Of a stretch of 64,000 nt of DNA, positions 36,082 to 45,906 are shown piece after piece. Each line of letters begins with the position of its first letter. Position 1 is the stretch's first letter. Source of the DNA: CACKLF01 sp002725175. GTDB taxonomy: Bacteria; Pseudomonadota; Alphaproteobacteria; Rhodobacterales; Rhodobacteraceae. The position numbers and the translations under genes were made by a program. The notes under the pieces were generated by a model. That model was not told where the DNA came from, did no database searches, and saw nothing but the letters and a program-made list of their open reading frames with translations. The stretch lies in NCBI GenBank assembly GCA_002725175.2, contig PBQX02000038.1:17996-81995 (forward strand), read 5' to 3'.

Positions 36082-37172
36082 AAAAGGTGACCGCTTTTTT
36101 TTGCTTTGGTTTGTAAATAATGAAGGTTCTGTTTGGTAGGCTGTGTTAAAAGGCTTACACGCTCTACTACTTTTATTTCACAGTCTTCAAGCATCTTAAT
36201 TTTTTTAGGATTGTTTGTCATTAATTTTGCTTTAGAGAACCCAAGTAAGTGCAGTATTTCAGCCCCAATTTGAAAATCTCTTTCNTCATCTTCAAAACCT
36301 AACCTATGATTGGCATCAACTGTATCATAACCTTGCTCTTGAAGCTTGTATGCTCTTACTTTGTTTAATAGCCCTATTCCTCTACCTTCTTGATTTAGAT
36401 AAAGAAGAATTCCTTCACCTACTGAAACAAATTTTTCAATAGCCCTTTCTAATTGGCTTCCACAGTCACATTTTTGCGAATTTAGAACATCTCCAGTGAA
36501 GCAAGCAGAGTGGATTCTAGTTAAAACTGGTTCCTCTCTGTTCGGGGTTCCAAATTCGATAGCACAATGATCAAAACTATCATTATTTACTCTGAAAACT
36601 CTCAGCCTGGCTTCTATGCCNTTAATTGGAATTTTTGCAGTTGCTCTTTCTTCTCGAATTAATATTGAAGGGTTTTCATTTATCAGATCAGAAAAATCTG
36701 CNGTAAGTATCTGAAAATTTTTCTGAAAAGNTTTAATCTCTAAATTACTTATTTTTTTTATTATTGTAGATGGAATTAGTTTAGCCTTTTTGCACCAATT
36801 AAGAGAAAGTTCCGCAACCTTGGTATCCCCACCACGCATAGTTATNTANGGTCCCTTCATTGGGNTNTCTAAATCAAGAATGGGGTCNGCAGTTGCTTGA
36901 ATCCAATTTATNTCAGACCCTTCAGGGATTTGGATCCTTGAAATATTANTGTCATAAACCCTAGCTTTAAGTGTTTGTGCCCTTCTTGATGTAACACACA
37001 AAAATGGTTTCTCGCTTTTGGAATTCATTAATAGGCTGAAATGAATTTTTGATATACGTTCAGTAGAAAAAATAAGGAAATTATCTTTTTCCTTTGTTAT
37101 AACTATTGGCAAGCCCAACCTAAGATCTGTTTGCATTCGAACGGTTTGCTCTGTATTATCTATTCTTAACAT
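36078..37172 (-). CDS. ribA: GTP cyclohydrolase II with N-terminal extension
   Basis: A 364-residue protein. The C-terminal 200 residues are RibA: the zinc site in [17 protein letters not shown] (about residues 222-238), the substrate region [19 protein letters not shown] and [12 protein letters not shown]. It converts GTP to the first riboflavin intermediate. The N-terminal 150 residues lack the acidic DDEDREN and RTGHTEA motifs of DHBP synthase (RibB), so this is not the common RibBA fusion; the extension is of unknown function. It is divergent from the winged-helix regulator across a 9-bp inverted repeat. Confidence 0.88.
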   Translation of the reverse strand: MLRIDNTEQTVRMQTDLRLGLPIVITKEKDNFLIFSTERISKIHFSLLMNSKSEKPFLCVTSRRAQTLKARVYDXNISRIQIPEGSXINWIQATXDPILDLXXPMKGXXITMRGGDTKVAELSLNWCKKAKLIPSTIIKKISNLEIKXFQKNFQILXADFSDLINENPSILIREERATAKIPIXGIEARLRVFRVNNDSFDHCAIEFGTPNREEPVLTRIHSACFTGDVLNSQKCDCGSQLERAIEKFVSVGEGILLYLNQEGRGIGLLNKVRAYKLQEQGYDTVDANHRLGFEDXERDFQIGAEILHLLGFSKAKLMTNNPKKIKMLEDCEIKVVERVSLLTQPTKQNLHYLQTKAKKSGHLF

Positions 37173-37201
37173 CAGGTTTTTGCCATATTGTAATAATCAA
37201 G

Positions 37202-37230
37202 CCTTTTATAACTTTCATCAATATAAAAGG
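37202..37230. promoter_or_regulatory. Inverted repeat CCTTTTATA-N11-TATAAAAGG between divergent genes
   Basis: CCTTTTATA (37202-37210) and TATAAAAGG (37222-37230) are perfectly complementary 9-bp arms. The element is almost exactly centred between ribA (start 37172) and the regulator gene (start 37262). Each arm contains TATAAA, which could be a -10 element on its strand, so it may be a pair of facing promoters, an operator, or both. Confidence 0.45.
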
Positions 37231-37261
37231 AAAGCTNTCTTCTGTATCGGGAGTTTAATTA

Positions 37262-37945
37262 TTGGAGCAAAGGTATAGGCTTTTTATATTTGNATACAAT
37301 GAAAATATTGTNGAANCCCTTCAGGAAATTATAGGTGAGAGCCATAATTTTTTGATAAAAAATTTTTTAACTCATGGAGAAGACGAATTAAAAAATCTGG
37401 ATGTTTATCCAGATTTGATCCTTTTCAATGCTCATGATGATCGGGATATGGATTTCTTTTCTACGGTNATAGTAAAATATTTTAGTGAAGCTTCAGTACT
37501 TTTAATGATAAGTGATNAGCACGAGAAGAAAATAACNTCAATGCCTGTATTTAAAAAAATTCACGTTTTATATAAACCAGTTCCNATCAATCTTCTTTTT
37601 GANAGCATCATACATGCTTCCGGTGAATTAAATACGNTTGATAAGAAAGAGATTGTTCTAGGTAAAGGTATAATTAANTTTCAAGATAAAANTCTNAAAA
37701 ATAATTTTGGAAAAAAAATATATCTNACTGATAAAGAGATTCTTTTAATCAAGTCATTATTTGAAGAAAACCCAAACNCNTTAACAAAGANCCNACTNCT
37801 GCAAAAAATCTGGGGCTATGCTGATAATNTTAAAACTAGNACCTTGGAGACNCATATTTATCGGCTAAGAAAAAAATGTNNAGATNTTTTAGAAGATGAT
37901 AGTTTNATAATTTTNGAGAATGGCGGCTACAGAATAAANTTTTAA
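37262..37945 (+). CDS. OmpR-family winged-helix regulator with degenerate receiver domain
   Basis: A 227-residue response-regulator-like protein. The C-terminal winged helix is clear: LTDKEILLIKSLFEENP, LLQKIWGYADN, THIYRLRKKC and IIxENGGYRI. The receiver region (1-115) keeps the fold rhythm and the lysine (LYKPV), but the acidic pocket is gone and the phosphoacceptor position is Asn in DLILFNAHDD, so phosphorylation is unlikely. The start is a TTG at 37262 with GGGAG upstream. About 25 N bases affect the gene. It lies 21 bp before xthA and is divergent from ribA. Confidence 0.75.
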   Translation: MEQRYRLFIFXYNENIXEXLQEIIGESHNFLIKNFLTHGEDELKNLDVYPDLILFNAHDDRDMDFFSTXIVKYFSEASVLLMISDXHEKKIXSMPVFKKIHVLYKPVXINLLFXSIIHASGELNTXDKKEIVLGKGIIXFQDKXXKNNFGKKIYXTDKEILLIKSLFEENPNXLTKXXXLQKIWGYADNXKTXTLEXHIYRLRKKCXDXLEDDSXIIXENGGYRIXF

Positions 37946-37966
37946 GCCAAAAAAANAGGATGTAAG

Positions 37967-38758
37967 ATGTCAATTAGAATAGCTTCTTGGAATATAAACT
38001 CTATCAGGCGTAGGCTAAAATTAATTCATAAGCTAAAGAAAGAATTCNGTATTGATATTTTGTTTCTTCAGGAATGTAAATGTACAGAAAATGANATGCC
38101 TTATGAGGAGCTAAAAAAAATTGGTTATAAATANATATATTACAATGGTCAGAAAAGTTATAACGGTGTTGCTATTTTATCTAACTTGGAGCTAAAGAAA
38201 TTTTTTTCGTANGATTTTTTGGGCAAGGGTGAAGCTCGACATATTTGTGGTGTTACTAAAGANAATNTNAATTTTCANAATTTTTATGTCCCAGCTGGTG
38301 GGGATGANCCTGATCCAGTTAAAAATATAAAATTCGANTATAAATTAAAATACTTAGAAGAAATGAAGAAGAAATTTTTAGAAGAAGATCTTAAAAAAAC
38401 TATAATTTTGGGNGATTTTAATGTTGCTCCTTTGGAGGAGGATGTTTGGTCACATAAACAATTGGAAAATGTTGTTTCTCATACTAAGGTCGAGACTGAT
38501 AGCCTTAGGTCNATACTCAAAGTATGTGGTTTTAAAGATGTGATAAGAGAGCANTTTCAAGATATAAAGCTCTATTCTTGGTGGTCTTATAGGGCTAGAG
38601 ANTGGGACAANTCTAATAGAGGCAGAAGNTTAGACCATTTGTGGGCCAGCAATGATATTGCTGCAGCATTTTTATCATGCTCTATTGAGCGAGAAGTAAG
38701 GTCGTGGCAACCTCCATCNGANCATGTGCCTATTATAGCTACNCTTAATTTATTATAG
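37967..38758 (+). CDS. xthA: Exodeoxyribonuclease III
   Basis: A 263-residue AP endonuclease/exonuclease III. The N-terminal IRIASWNINSIRRRL, the metal-binding glutamate in LFLQECKC, GDFNVAPLEEDVW, YSWWSYRAR and the C-terminal RGRxLDHLWAS and DHVPI-type end (N bases at the Asp-His) are present. It repairs abasic sites and 3' blocked ends in DNA. Around 20 N bases are scattered through it. It sits with lolA and ftsK, an order usual in Rhodobacterales. Confidence 0.88.
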   Translation: MSIRIASWNINSIRRRLKLIHKLKKEFXIDILFLQECKCTENXMPYEELKKIGYKXIYYNGQKSYNGVAILSNLELKKFFSXDFLGKGEARHICGVTKXNXNFXNFYVPAGGDXPDPVKNIKFXYKLKYLEEMKKKFLEEDLKKTIILXDFNVAPLEEDVWSHKQLENVVSHTKVETDSLRXILKVCGFKDVIREXFQDIKLYSWWSYRARXWDXSNRGRXLDHLWASNDIAAAFLSCSIEREVRSWQPPXXHVPIIAXLNLL

Positions 38759-38835
38759 ATTTTTAAGGATAAATNTGGCTCAACCTGAAAATAATAGGTA
38801 ATATTTCTTAAGCTGGGNANAAGTTTAAATTANAA

Positions 38836-39495
38836 CTAATTAGAAATTTTTTTCATATGTTTTTGTATTTCACCACCTATGCCAAAAAGTAAATCCTCTT
38901 CAAAANCNGCATTGAATTCAGATTCAATTAAATNAACCTTTATTTTCTCCCCTNCGGATGTTTCAAGTGTCCATCCACTTATTTCAATAGGGTCTAGTTT
39001 AAAATGTAATACCAGATTATTTAGATTTNTTGNGTCAGTATTTAATACTTCTAGGTNTGCNCTTTTTTCATTTTCTTTTAAAAAAAGTTTAAAATTTGTT
39101 TCTGAGAAAATAATATTTTCTTTAACCAAAAAGCTTAGGGGAGTNTGTTTNGTAAAATATCTTTGTGGTGGAGTATTTGATATTCTGTCAATAACAGTAA
39201 GAAAGCCAGAGTTTGCTATCACCAAAAGAGATCCTGGGTTATCATATTCNAACCTTATTTTTCCTGGTTTTTTCAACCAGATTCTTCCATTCGATANACT
39301 TCCATCAGAATTAGTTTGCTCAAAAATGGACTTCAATGAAAAAATAGAGTTGAAGTGAGTTTCAAAAGAACTCAAATCTTNTGACATTGAAGGGCCTGNT
39401 AATGTNATGGGCAAAAATATAGTAAGGNCTAATTTTCTTAAAAAATGACTNCATTTTGCTGCNAAAGGTCTCAATNTGCCNTTATCCTTGCTCAC
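38836..39495 (-). CDS. lolA: Outer-membrane lipoprotein carrier protein LolA
   Basis: A 219-residue LolA-like protein. An N-terminal hydrophobic stretch (about residues 22-35, partly N) is a signal peptide. The mature part includes RIWLKKPGKIRxEYDNPGSLLVIANSGFLTVID (placed at residues 72-105) and PLSFLVKENI, typical of the periplasmic lipoprotein chaperone. The start is a GTG at 39495 overlapping the ftsK 3' end by 14 bp. About 20 N bases limit detail. It carries lipoproteins from the inner to the outer membrane. Confidence 0.8.
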   Translation of the reverse strand: MSKDXGXLRPXAAKXSHFLRKLXLTIFLPXTLXGPSMSXDLSSFETHFNSIFSLKSIFEQTNSDGSXSNGRIWLKKPGKIRXEYDNPGSLLVIANSGFLTVIDRISNTPPQRYFXKXTPLSFLVKENIIFSETNFKLFLKENEKXAXLEVLNTDXXNLNNLVLHFKLDPIEISGWTLETSXGEKIKVXLIESEFNXXFEEDLLFGIGGEIQKHMKKISN

Positions 39496-41974
39496 TAATT
39501 AAAATTTCACGTTTTCCTACGTGATTGGCTGAAGACACTATATTATTATTTTCCATTTCTTCTACTATTGTAGCAGCTCTATTATACCCAATTGATAGTT
39601 TTCTTTGAATATATGAAGTAGAACATTTACGATCTTTTGCTACAATTGATACGGCCATTTCATAAAGGCCTTTATCTACTTCATTATCATTTTCTATTAG
39701 GCCCATTGATTTATTAAGTTTGTTTTCAGTTTCAGGGTCAGGGCCAGCTAGTACAGCTTCTTCGTAATTTGGAAGTCTTTGATTTTTAATATGCATAACT
39801 ACTTTTTCTACTTCAATATCTGAAACGAACGGTCCATGTACTCGAGTAATCTTGCCACCATTTGCCATAAACAACATATCACCCATGCCCAAAAGTTGTT
39901 CGCCGCCCATCTCTCCCAAAATAGTGCGACTATCGATTTTTGAAGTCACATGAAAAGAAATTCGAGTTGGAAAATTAGCCTTTATCGTTCCAGTAATTAC
40001 ATCCACTGAAGGCCTTTGGGTTGCCATTATCAAATGTATTCCCGCAGCTCTTGCCATTTGAGCTAGGCGCTGTATGCAAGCTTCAATCTCTTTACCTGCA
40101 ACCATCATAAGGTCTGCCATTTCGTCAACAATTATAACAATAAACGGTAATTTTTTAGGTTCAAAAAACTGTTCTTCAAATTTAGGTTCACCCGTAATAT
40201 CATCAAAACCCACCTGAACAGTTTTACTAAAATTTTCGCCTTTGACCAAGGTTTCTGTAACTTTGCTATTATAATTTTCTATATTTCTAACACCAAGCTT
40301 TGACATTTTTTTATATCTGTCTTCCATTTCAAGAACTGCCCATTTTAATGCTACCACGGCTTTCTTCGGGTCTGTAACTACAGGACTTAATAAATGTGGG
40401 ATGCCATCATAAACAGATAACTCTAGCATCTTAGGATCGATCATAATTAACCTGCACTCGTCAGGGTTCAGAGAATATAATAATGAAAGTATCATTGTGT
40501 TAATTCCAACGGATTTTCCTGAACCTGTAGTACCAGCAATTAACAAATGTGGCATCCTAGATAAATTGGCTATTATAGGTTCTCCACCAATATCTTTTCC
40601 TAAGGCTAAGGGAAGCTGGAATTTACTGTCTCCATATGACTTAGAAGCCAAAATTTCTCTCAGAAGAACTTTCTCTCGTTCTGAATTTGGAAGCTCAATT
40701 CCAATTACCGACCTTCCTGGTATGGTGGAAACTCTTGCAGAGAGTGCAGACATGGACCTTGCAATATCATCGGCCAAGCTTATTACCCTGCTTGCCTTAA
40801 TTCCTGCTGCAGGTTCCAATTCATATAAGGTAACAACAGGGCCAGGTCTGACTGAAATAATCCTTCCTTTGACACCATAATCATCTAGCACACTTTCCAG
40901 CATTCTAGCATTTTCCTGTAACGCGTCTTCACTGAGATTAAGATTAGCAATTTCTATTTTAGATTCTAATAAACTTAAAGAAGGTAATTCAAATGAGGTT
41001 TCTTCAGCCTCAAGGTTGAGAGATGGTTGCAAATCTATTTTAGCCCTAGTGCTTACAGGCGATTTCTTTTTTTGAGGGAAAAAAACCTTGCTTTTCGATA
41101 TCGGGTTATTCACACTTTCTGTATCTTTGGAAGAAATAAAATCCGCATCTTTCTCTAAATCATCAAAATGGTCAGGTTCATTACTAGGGGGTCGTTCTGG
41201 TTTTATCCCTTCTCTCTTAAAAGGAAGGTGTCCAAAAATATTTTTCAAAATCTTTTGACTTTTAGGAATTGCATCGATGCTCTTATTTGGGTGACTATAT
41301 GAGTTTCTCTTAGCAAGAAAAACAAAAATATCAAAAATGAAAAACTTAATAATTCGGAAAATATTTTTTATAAAATTTTGTAGAATTTGTTTAGTCTCAA
41401 ATCTGTCCAAGCCTGAGGAAAATGAAAGGCAAAGAAAAAATAGCAATGCTGAAGCTATAGAAATCAACTTTAACCAAAGATTGATTTCTATAGGGTGGTT
41501 TTTGAGCAGATACTCTAAACAGGTATCTCCTGTAATGCCCCCTAATCCATTTGCAAAATTCCAAAAGTTAGGAGATTCGTTTGTAGAAAAGAATAGGGCG
41601 CCTATAAAAAGAGTAACTGGCAAGAATATAGCGCGCCTAAAGAGAAAGTTGACCCTGCCTTTTATTAAAATTCTGTAGCTCCATGATAGGAAAACGATAG
41701 GCAGGCAAAAACTTGCTAGGCCTAAGGAGGTAAATAAGATGTCAGAAGAATAACTTCCCAGAAATCCGATCATATTCTTAGGAACTAATCCTGTTGCGTT
41801 CCGAAAACTTGGGTCGTCAAAGTTATAGGAAAGCAAAGCAAATAAAAATACCAAACCAATTCCAGCAATGATGAGGCTGAAAAATTCTCTTAATCTATTA
41901 TTTATAGCAGTCTGCAATTTTGCGGAAACAAGAGCTGTTTTTCTAGAATTATTTGAAACTTGGATCATGGTCAT
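39482..41974 (-). CDS. ftsK: DNA translocase FtsK
   Basis: An 830-residue divisome protein. Four membrane segments lie in residues 30-190, followed by a charged linker (to about 320), the translocase motor with Walker A AGTTGSGKSVGIN near residue 485, Walker B IVIIVDEMADLMM and MATQRPSVDVITG, and a C-terminal gamma winged helix (CSTSYIQRKLSIGYNRAATI) that reads KOPS. It pumps DNA at the septum and activates XerCD at dif. The start at 41974 is 1 bp from the end of the upstream aminotransferase gene. Confidence 0.97.
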   Translation of the reverse strand: MTMIQVSNNSRKTALVSAKLQTAINNRLREFFSLIIAGIGLVFLFALLSYNFDDPSFRNATGLVPKNMIGFLGSYSSDILFTSLGLASFCLPIVFLSWSYRILIKGRVNFLFRRAIFLPVTLFIGALFFSTNESPNFWNFANGLGGITGDTCLEYLLKNHPIEINLWLKLISIASALLFFLCLSFSSGLDRFETKQILQNFIKNIFRIIKFFIFDIFVFLAKRNSYSHPNKSIDAIPKSQKILKNIFGHLPFKREGIKPERPPSNEPDHFDDLEKDADFISSKDTESVNNPISKSKVFFPQKKKSPVSTRAKIDLQPSLNLEAEETSFELPSLSLLESKIEIANLNLSEDALQENARMLESVLDDYGVKGRIISVRPGPVVTLYELEPAAGIKASRVISLADDIARSMSALSARVSTIPGRSVIGIELPNSEREKVLLREILASKSYGDSKFQLPLALGKDIGGEPIIANLSRMPHLLIAGTTGSGKSVGINTMILSLLYSLNPDECRLIMIDPKMLELSVYDGIPHLLSPVVTDPKKAVVALKWAVLEMEDRYKKMSKLGVRNIENYNSKVTETLVKGENFSKTVQVGFDDITGEPKFEEQFFEPKKLPFIVIIVDEMADLMMVAGKEIEACIQRLAQMARAAGIHLIMATQRPSVDVITGTIKANFPTRISFHVTSKIDSRTILGEMGGEQLLGMGDMLFMANGGKITRVHGPFVSDIEVEKVVMHIKNQRLPNYEEAVLAGPDPETENKLNKSMGLIENDNEVDKGLYEMAVSIVAKDRKCSTSYIQRKLSIGYNRAATIVEEMENNNIVSSANHVGKREILISEQG

Positions 41975-41975
41975 T

Positions 41976-43201
41976 TTAATGTTCTCGTAAAATATAATGG
42001 CTATTTTTGTCTAAAAAGCTTTTGACACTTTTCAATCCGTTACCTACCTCTTCTTTTAATCCAACTAAGGCAATTCTTGCGAAAGAGGAAATTTTTTCAG
42101 TTTCAGAAAATGATAAATTATCCAAGTTACATAGATATGGTCCTGGCAAAACTTTAACGCCTTTTTGCACCCATATTTGTTTTGTGAAATTCTCTATATC
42201 ACGTACCTGTAGACAAATAAAAAACCCAGCATTGGGTAATTTAAAACTACTCGTATCTTCAAAAATTTCACTGGCTAGTTTGAATTTTTCGTTATATTTA
42301 AAACGGTTAAACTCTACATGCGTTTCATCCCGCCATACTTTTTCAGACGCTAATTGAAAAGGAATAGGAAGTGGAGCACCTCCATAGGCTCTTACATTTC
42401 TTAATATTTTGGTAGTAACTTTTCCATTAACCGAAAAACCTGATCTTATTCCAGGCAAGTTTGATCTTTTTGACAGTGATTGAAAAACAGAAATTTTCTC
42501 TAAATCTGCACCCATTTCTTTAGCTACAGAAAGTACCCCAACAGGCTTTTTGTCCCTGTATATTTCAGAGTAGCACTCATCTGAAAAAATTCTGAAGTTA
42601 TATTTTTCAGATAAATTGATTAAGCCTTTCCAATATTCTTCTGTAGCAGTACCTCCATGAGGGTTGGAAGGTGAACAAACAAAGAAAATCCCAGTTTTTT
42701 CGAGAATGTTTTTAGGTATTTTATTAAAATTAGGTAAAAAATTAGTGTCACTATCTGCAGTAACAAAAATAGGCTGAGCGTTTGCGGCAATTGAGGCCGC
42801 TAGGTAGCATTGGTANAANGGGTTAGGGAGAATTATATANTTCTTTTTTGCCTCACGCAGTCTCGGAAATAATGATAGTGCTGCATTAAATAAACCTTCT
42901 CTACTTCCATTAAGNGGAATTANNCTACANTGTNANAATCAAAGTTTTGAAGTTCATACCTTTTTATTATCCATTCCCCCATTGCATTAAGAAGAGATTC
43001 ATATCCGTCATTGGGTGGGTATTTATTGAGTCCTGATAAATTCGACAAAATGATCTCATTAATGAAGTCAGGATACTCATGCTTGGGTTCACCTATTGAC
43101 ATATCAATAGGATCTGATCCTGGTTCTAAATTTGACAAAAGCCTCCTTAAGCGCGGAAATGCATATTCCGGCATATCAGAAAAGGGAGAGTATTTCTGCA
43201 T
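41976..43201 (-). CDS. Class I/II aminotransferase (succinyldiaminopimelate aminotransferase-like), apparent frameshift
   Basis: Reading from 43201 the protein opens with MPEYAFPRLRRLLSN and DPIDMSIGEPKHEYPDFI, as in DapC-like aminotransferases. At 42905-42935, a stretch with seven N bases, the frame breaks by one base; it resumes as IPLNGSREGLFNAALS and runs through SPSNPHGGT, FRIFSDECYSEIY and the PLP lysine site SLSKRSNLPGIRSG to the stop at 41976. The break coincides with ambiguous base calls, so an assembly error is more likely than a true pseudogene. The full length would be about 409 residues. It is adjacent to ftsK, as in related genomes. The ribosome binding site is AGAGG. Confidence 0.75.
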
Positions 43202-43292
43202 TCTTGCCTCTTTTTATAGGGTCTATTGCCCTTTAAGACTATTTTAGACTTATATGCTCTCTTGGTCCAGTATTAAGATATAAAATTTCAAT

Positions 43293-44618
43293 TTAAAATA
43301 AGAGTTCAATGTCCGCAGCCAAACTTATTAACTTTTGTTCAGCTTTTGGCGGCATCATAATAGATAGCCCGCAGAAATCGGTATCCGTAGGAATCGTTAT
43401 GCAACATTGGTTAAATAGGTTTGCTATTCTAGTATTCCTAAGCGCTTTTAAATTATTTTCATTAAAATAGTTATCGTCATTTAGTAGCTTTTCTGTAATA
43501 GGCGGACCCAGCGGTGTAGTGGGAAGAAGAATAGCATCAAAAGGAAGAGTGAACTCTTGAAACCTATGCCTAAGTGATTCCAGTTGTTGCCAGGCATTAA
43601 GAAAGTCTTTTGCTAAAATATCTTTTCCAGACCTAAACCGTTCAAGTATGGGTCGAAACATGATTTCAGGGGCACTCTCGATTAGTTTTTCCCAAATAGA
43701 GTAAGCTTCGGGTGCGAAAAGAAGGGGAGACAGTTCTAGTGCTGTGGCAACAATATCAAGTTTGCATCTTGTTATTTTTGCACCTTTATCTGAGATTTTT
43801 CGTAAGCTATTTTCGAATTGGATTCCAATATTTTCGTCTAGACCCTCTAGTGCCACTGTTTCAATAACTAGAAATGATTGATTCTTTAGAGGTTTTTTAT
43901 GGGCTGAACCTATTTTATGGCCAGCTAATATTGCATAAATCTCAAAAGCATCTTCAACTGTTTTTGTGAGTGGCCCAACTGTGTCAAAACTAGGGCATAG
44001 AGGCACAACTCCATCCAAGGATAGCAAGCCATGGGAAGTTTTTAAGCCTACAATGTTGTTCCACGCTGCAGGGACCCTAACAGAGCCGCCAGTGTCAGAG
44101 CCAATACTAGCCGAGCACAAGTTTAGAGCAGTTGCAACTCCTGCGCCAGATGATGACCCACCTGGGGCAAGTTCTTTTCTAATTGAATTAGGAGGAGTTG
44201 CCGTGCTGGGATTAATTCCCAGACCAGAAAATGCTAATTCTGTCATATGCGTCCTGCTTATAGAGGTAATGCCCGCAAATGAAGAATTTTCTATCACCTT
44301 AGCAGTTTCTCCAGATAAATTACCTTTTAATAACCTAGAGCCTGCCTGGGTCTCATGATTTTTGATTTGAAACAAGTCTTTCCAAGTCATACAAACGCCG
44401 TCTAATTTGCTCAGACGAACATCGTTTTCGGCTCTTTTCTTAGAAGCTTTGGCCTCCTCTAGGGCTGATTCCTTCAAAATTTCTGAGAAAATTAATTCCT
44501 TGTCTGGAGTATTGTTAATCTTATCAATATAACTTTCACAAAGATCTACTGGACATAACTTACGTTCCCCAATTAGTTTCCCTTGTAGAGTGGCTGATAT
44601 ATTAGTATAATCTTTCAT
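43293..44618 (-). CDS. Amidase (amidase-signature family)
   Basis: About 441 residues of the GatA-like amidase signature family. The catalytic triad is visible: Lys in MTWKDLFQIK, the cis-Ser in APGGSSSGAGVA and the nucleophile Ser in GSDTGGSVRVPAAW. The substrate is unknown. I use the ATG at 44618; the GTG at 44630 would add four residues but its GTGAG better serves as ribosome binding site. It is divergent from ubiH with only about 65 bp between starts, in the block amidase-aminotransferase-ftsK. Confidence 0.88.
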   Translation of the reverse strand: MKDYTNISATLQGKLIGERKLCPVDLCESYIDKINNTPDKELIFSEILKESALEEAKASKKRAENDVRLSKLDGVCMTWKDLFQIKNHETQAGSRLLKGNLSGETAKVIENSSFAGITSISRTHMTELAFSGLGINPSTATPPNSIRKELAPGGSSSGAGVATALNLCSASIGSDTGGSVRVPAAWNNIVGLKTSHGLLSLDGVVPLCPSFDTVGPLTKTVEDAFEIYAILAGHKIGSAHKKPLKNQSFLVIETVALEGLDENIGIQFENSLRKISDKGAKITRCKLDIVATALELSPLLFAPEAYSIWEKLIESAPEIMFRPILERFRSGKDILAKDFLNAWQQLESLRHRFQEFTLPFDAILLPTTPLGPPITEKLLNDDNYFNENNLKALRNTRIANLFNQCCITIPTDTDFCGLSIMMPPKAEQKLISLAADIELLF

Positions 44619-44683
44619 AATTAGTCTCACTTAAATGATTAACTTTATGACTCAAATTTATAGATAATCGAAACAACGATTTG

Positions 44684-45904
44684 ATGCAATTTACTTCTAG
44701 TGTTCTAATAATTGGTGGTGGGCTAAATGGCTATCTCTTGGCATATGCGCTTANCAAAGCAAATCTATCAGTTACTTTAGTTGAAGAAAAGCCATTAGGN
44801 AAAAGACTTAAAACTTTCGATGGTAGAGCTTATGCAATTTCTTTTTCTTCTCTTAATGTTCTTAANGCTTTGAATTTATGGANCCAAATTAAGGANAANG
44901 CTCAAGAAATAAATAAGATGCTAATTTCAAAATCTGACGAAGAGCGNTTNCCATCGTCTGCTTCTCTTGAATTTGATAAGGCAGACTTAGATGGTGAGTG
45001 TATAGCTTTTATGGTTGAAGACAGACACATGAAATCAGTTTTAGTTGAGAGCTTAAAGCAAACAAGTGTTAAGATTCTAAGAAATTTAAAAGCGATATCT
45101 TTCCAACAAGAAAAAAATAAAACTATCGTTGAATTAAGCAATGGAGAGAAAGTAACAACCGATCTATTAATCGCCGCTGATGGAAAGAAATCTGAAATTG
45201 CTTATAGCTACGGGTTATCCAGATTGGGTTGGAATTATCAGCAGAAAGCTTTGGTGTGCGGGGTAGCACATGAAAAGGCACATAATGGAACTGCTTATCA
45301 GATTTTTTATCCTACTGGTCCGTTTGCTATACTGCCACTTAAGGGACAAAAGTCATCTATTGTTTGGACTGAACCTTTAAAGATAGCGGACAAAATTATG
45401 AACATGTCAACAAAAGATTTTCTTGATTGCCTGAAGGTAAAGTTTGGTAAGTTTTTAGGGGATATAAAGTTAATTAGTCCAAAACATTCATTTGAACTGG
45501 ATCTTGGTTTTTCAAGCCGAATAATCAGTAATAGGTTAGCTCTTGTTGGAGACAGCGCTCAGAATATTCATCCATTGGCAGGGCAAGGGTTGAATTTAGG
45601 AATTAGAGATGTCGCGTGTCTTGCAGAAATTTTGATTGAAGCTGTAAGGATTGGGGAAGATATAGGATCGGTACAAGTACTTCAAAGATATGAAAAATGG
45701 CGGGGTTTAGACAGTACTTTATTATTTGCAGCGACAGATTCGCTTAATCGATTTTTTTCTAATGGTAACAAGTTGGTAAACTTAGGTAGTGGTGCAAGTA
45801 TGCGGTTAGTAAACTATTTCCCACCGGTCAAAAAATTTTTGATGCGTGAAGCTATGGGTGTAAATGGAGATTTGCCTAAATTACTACGAGGCATTTTTCC
45901 GTAA
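44684..45904 (+). CDS. ubiH: UbiH/UbiF/VisC-type FAD-dependent ubiquinone-biosynthesis hydroxylase
   Basis: A 406-residue flavoprotein monooxygenase. The N-terminal FAD fingerprint is VLIIGGGLNGYLLAYAL, the mid-protein motif is LLIAADGKKSEIA, and the second FAD motif is LVGDSAQNIHPLAGQGLNLGIRD. It hydroxylates the aromatic ring during ubiquinone synthesis; which position (UbiH, UbiF or UbiL) cannot be fixed. ATG 44684 is preferred over the adjacent TTG 44681. It ends 2 bp from the convergent regA stop. Confidence 0.87.
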   Translation: MQFTSSVLIIGGGLNGYLLAYALXKANLSVTLVEEKPLXKRLKTFDGRAYAISFSSLNVLXALNLWXQIKXXAQEINKMLISKSDEEXXPSSASLEFDKADLDGECIAFMVEDRHMKSVLVESLKQTSVKILRNLKAISFQQEKNKTIVELSNGEKVTTDLLIAADGKKSEIAYSYGLSRLGWNYQQKALVCGVAHEKAHNGTAYQIFYPTGPFAILPLKGQKSSIVWTEPLKIADKIMNMSTKDFLDCLKVKFGKFLGDIKLISPKHSFELDLGFSSRIISNRLALVGDSAQNIHPLAGQGLNLGIRDVACLAEILIEAVRIGEDIGSVQVLQRYEKWRGLDSTLLFAATDSLNRFFSNGNKLVNLGSGASMRLVNYFPPVKKFLMREAMGVNGDLPKLLRGIFP

Positions 45905-45906
45905 TA

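Noticed and set aside
42516..42919. Two separate short aminotransferase fragments flanking a gap
   Set aside because: The intervening sequence codes without interruption for the missing middle of the same protein; only a one-base slip within N bases splits it.
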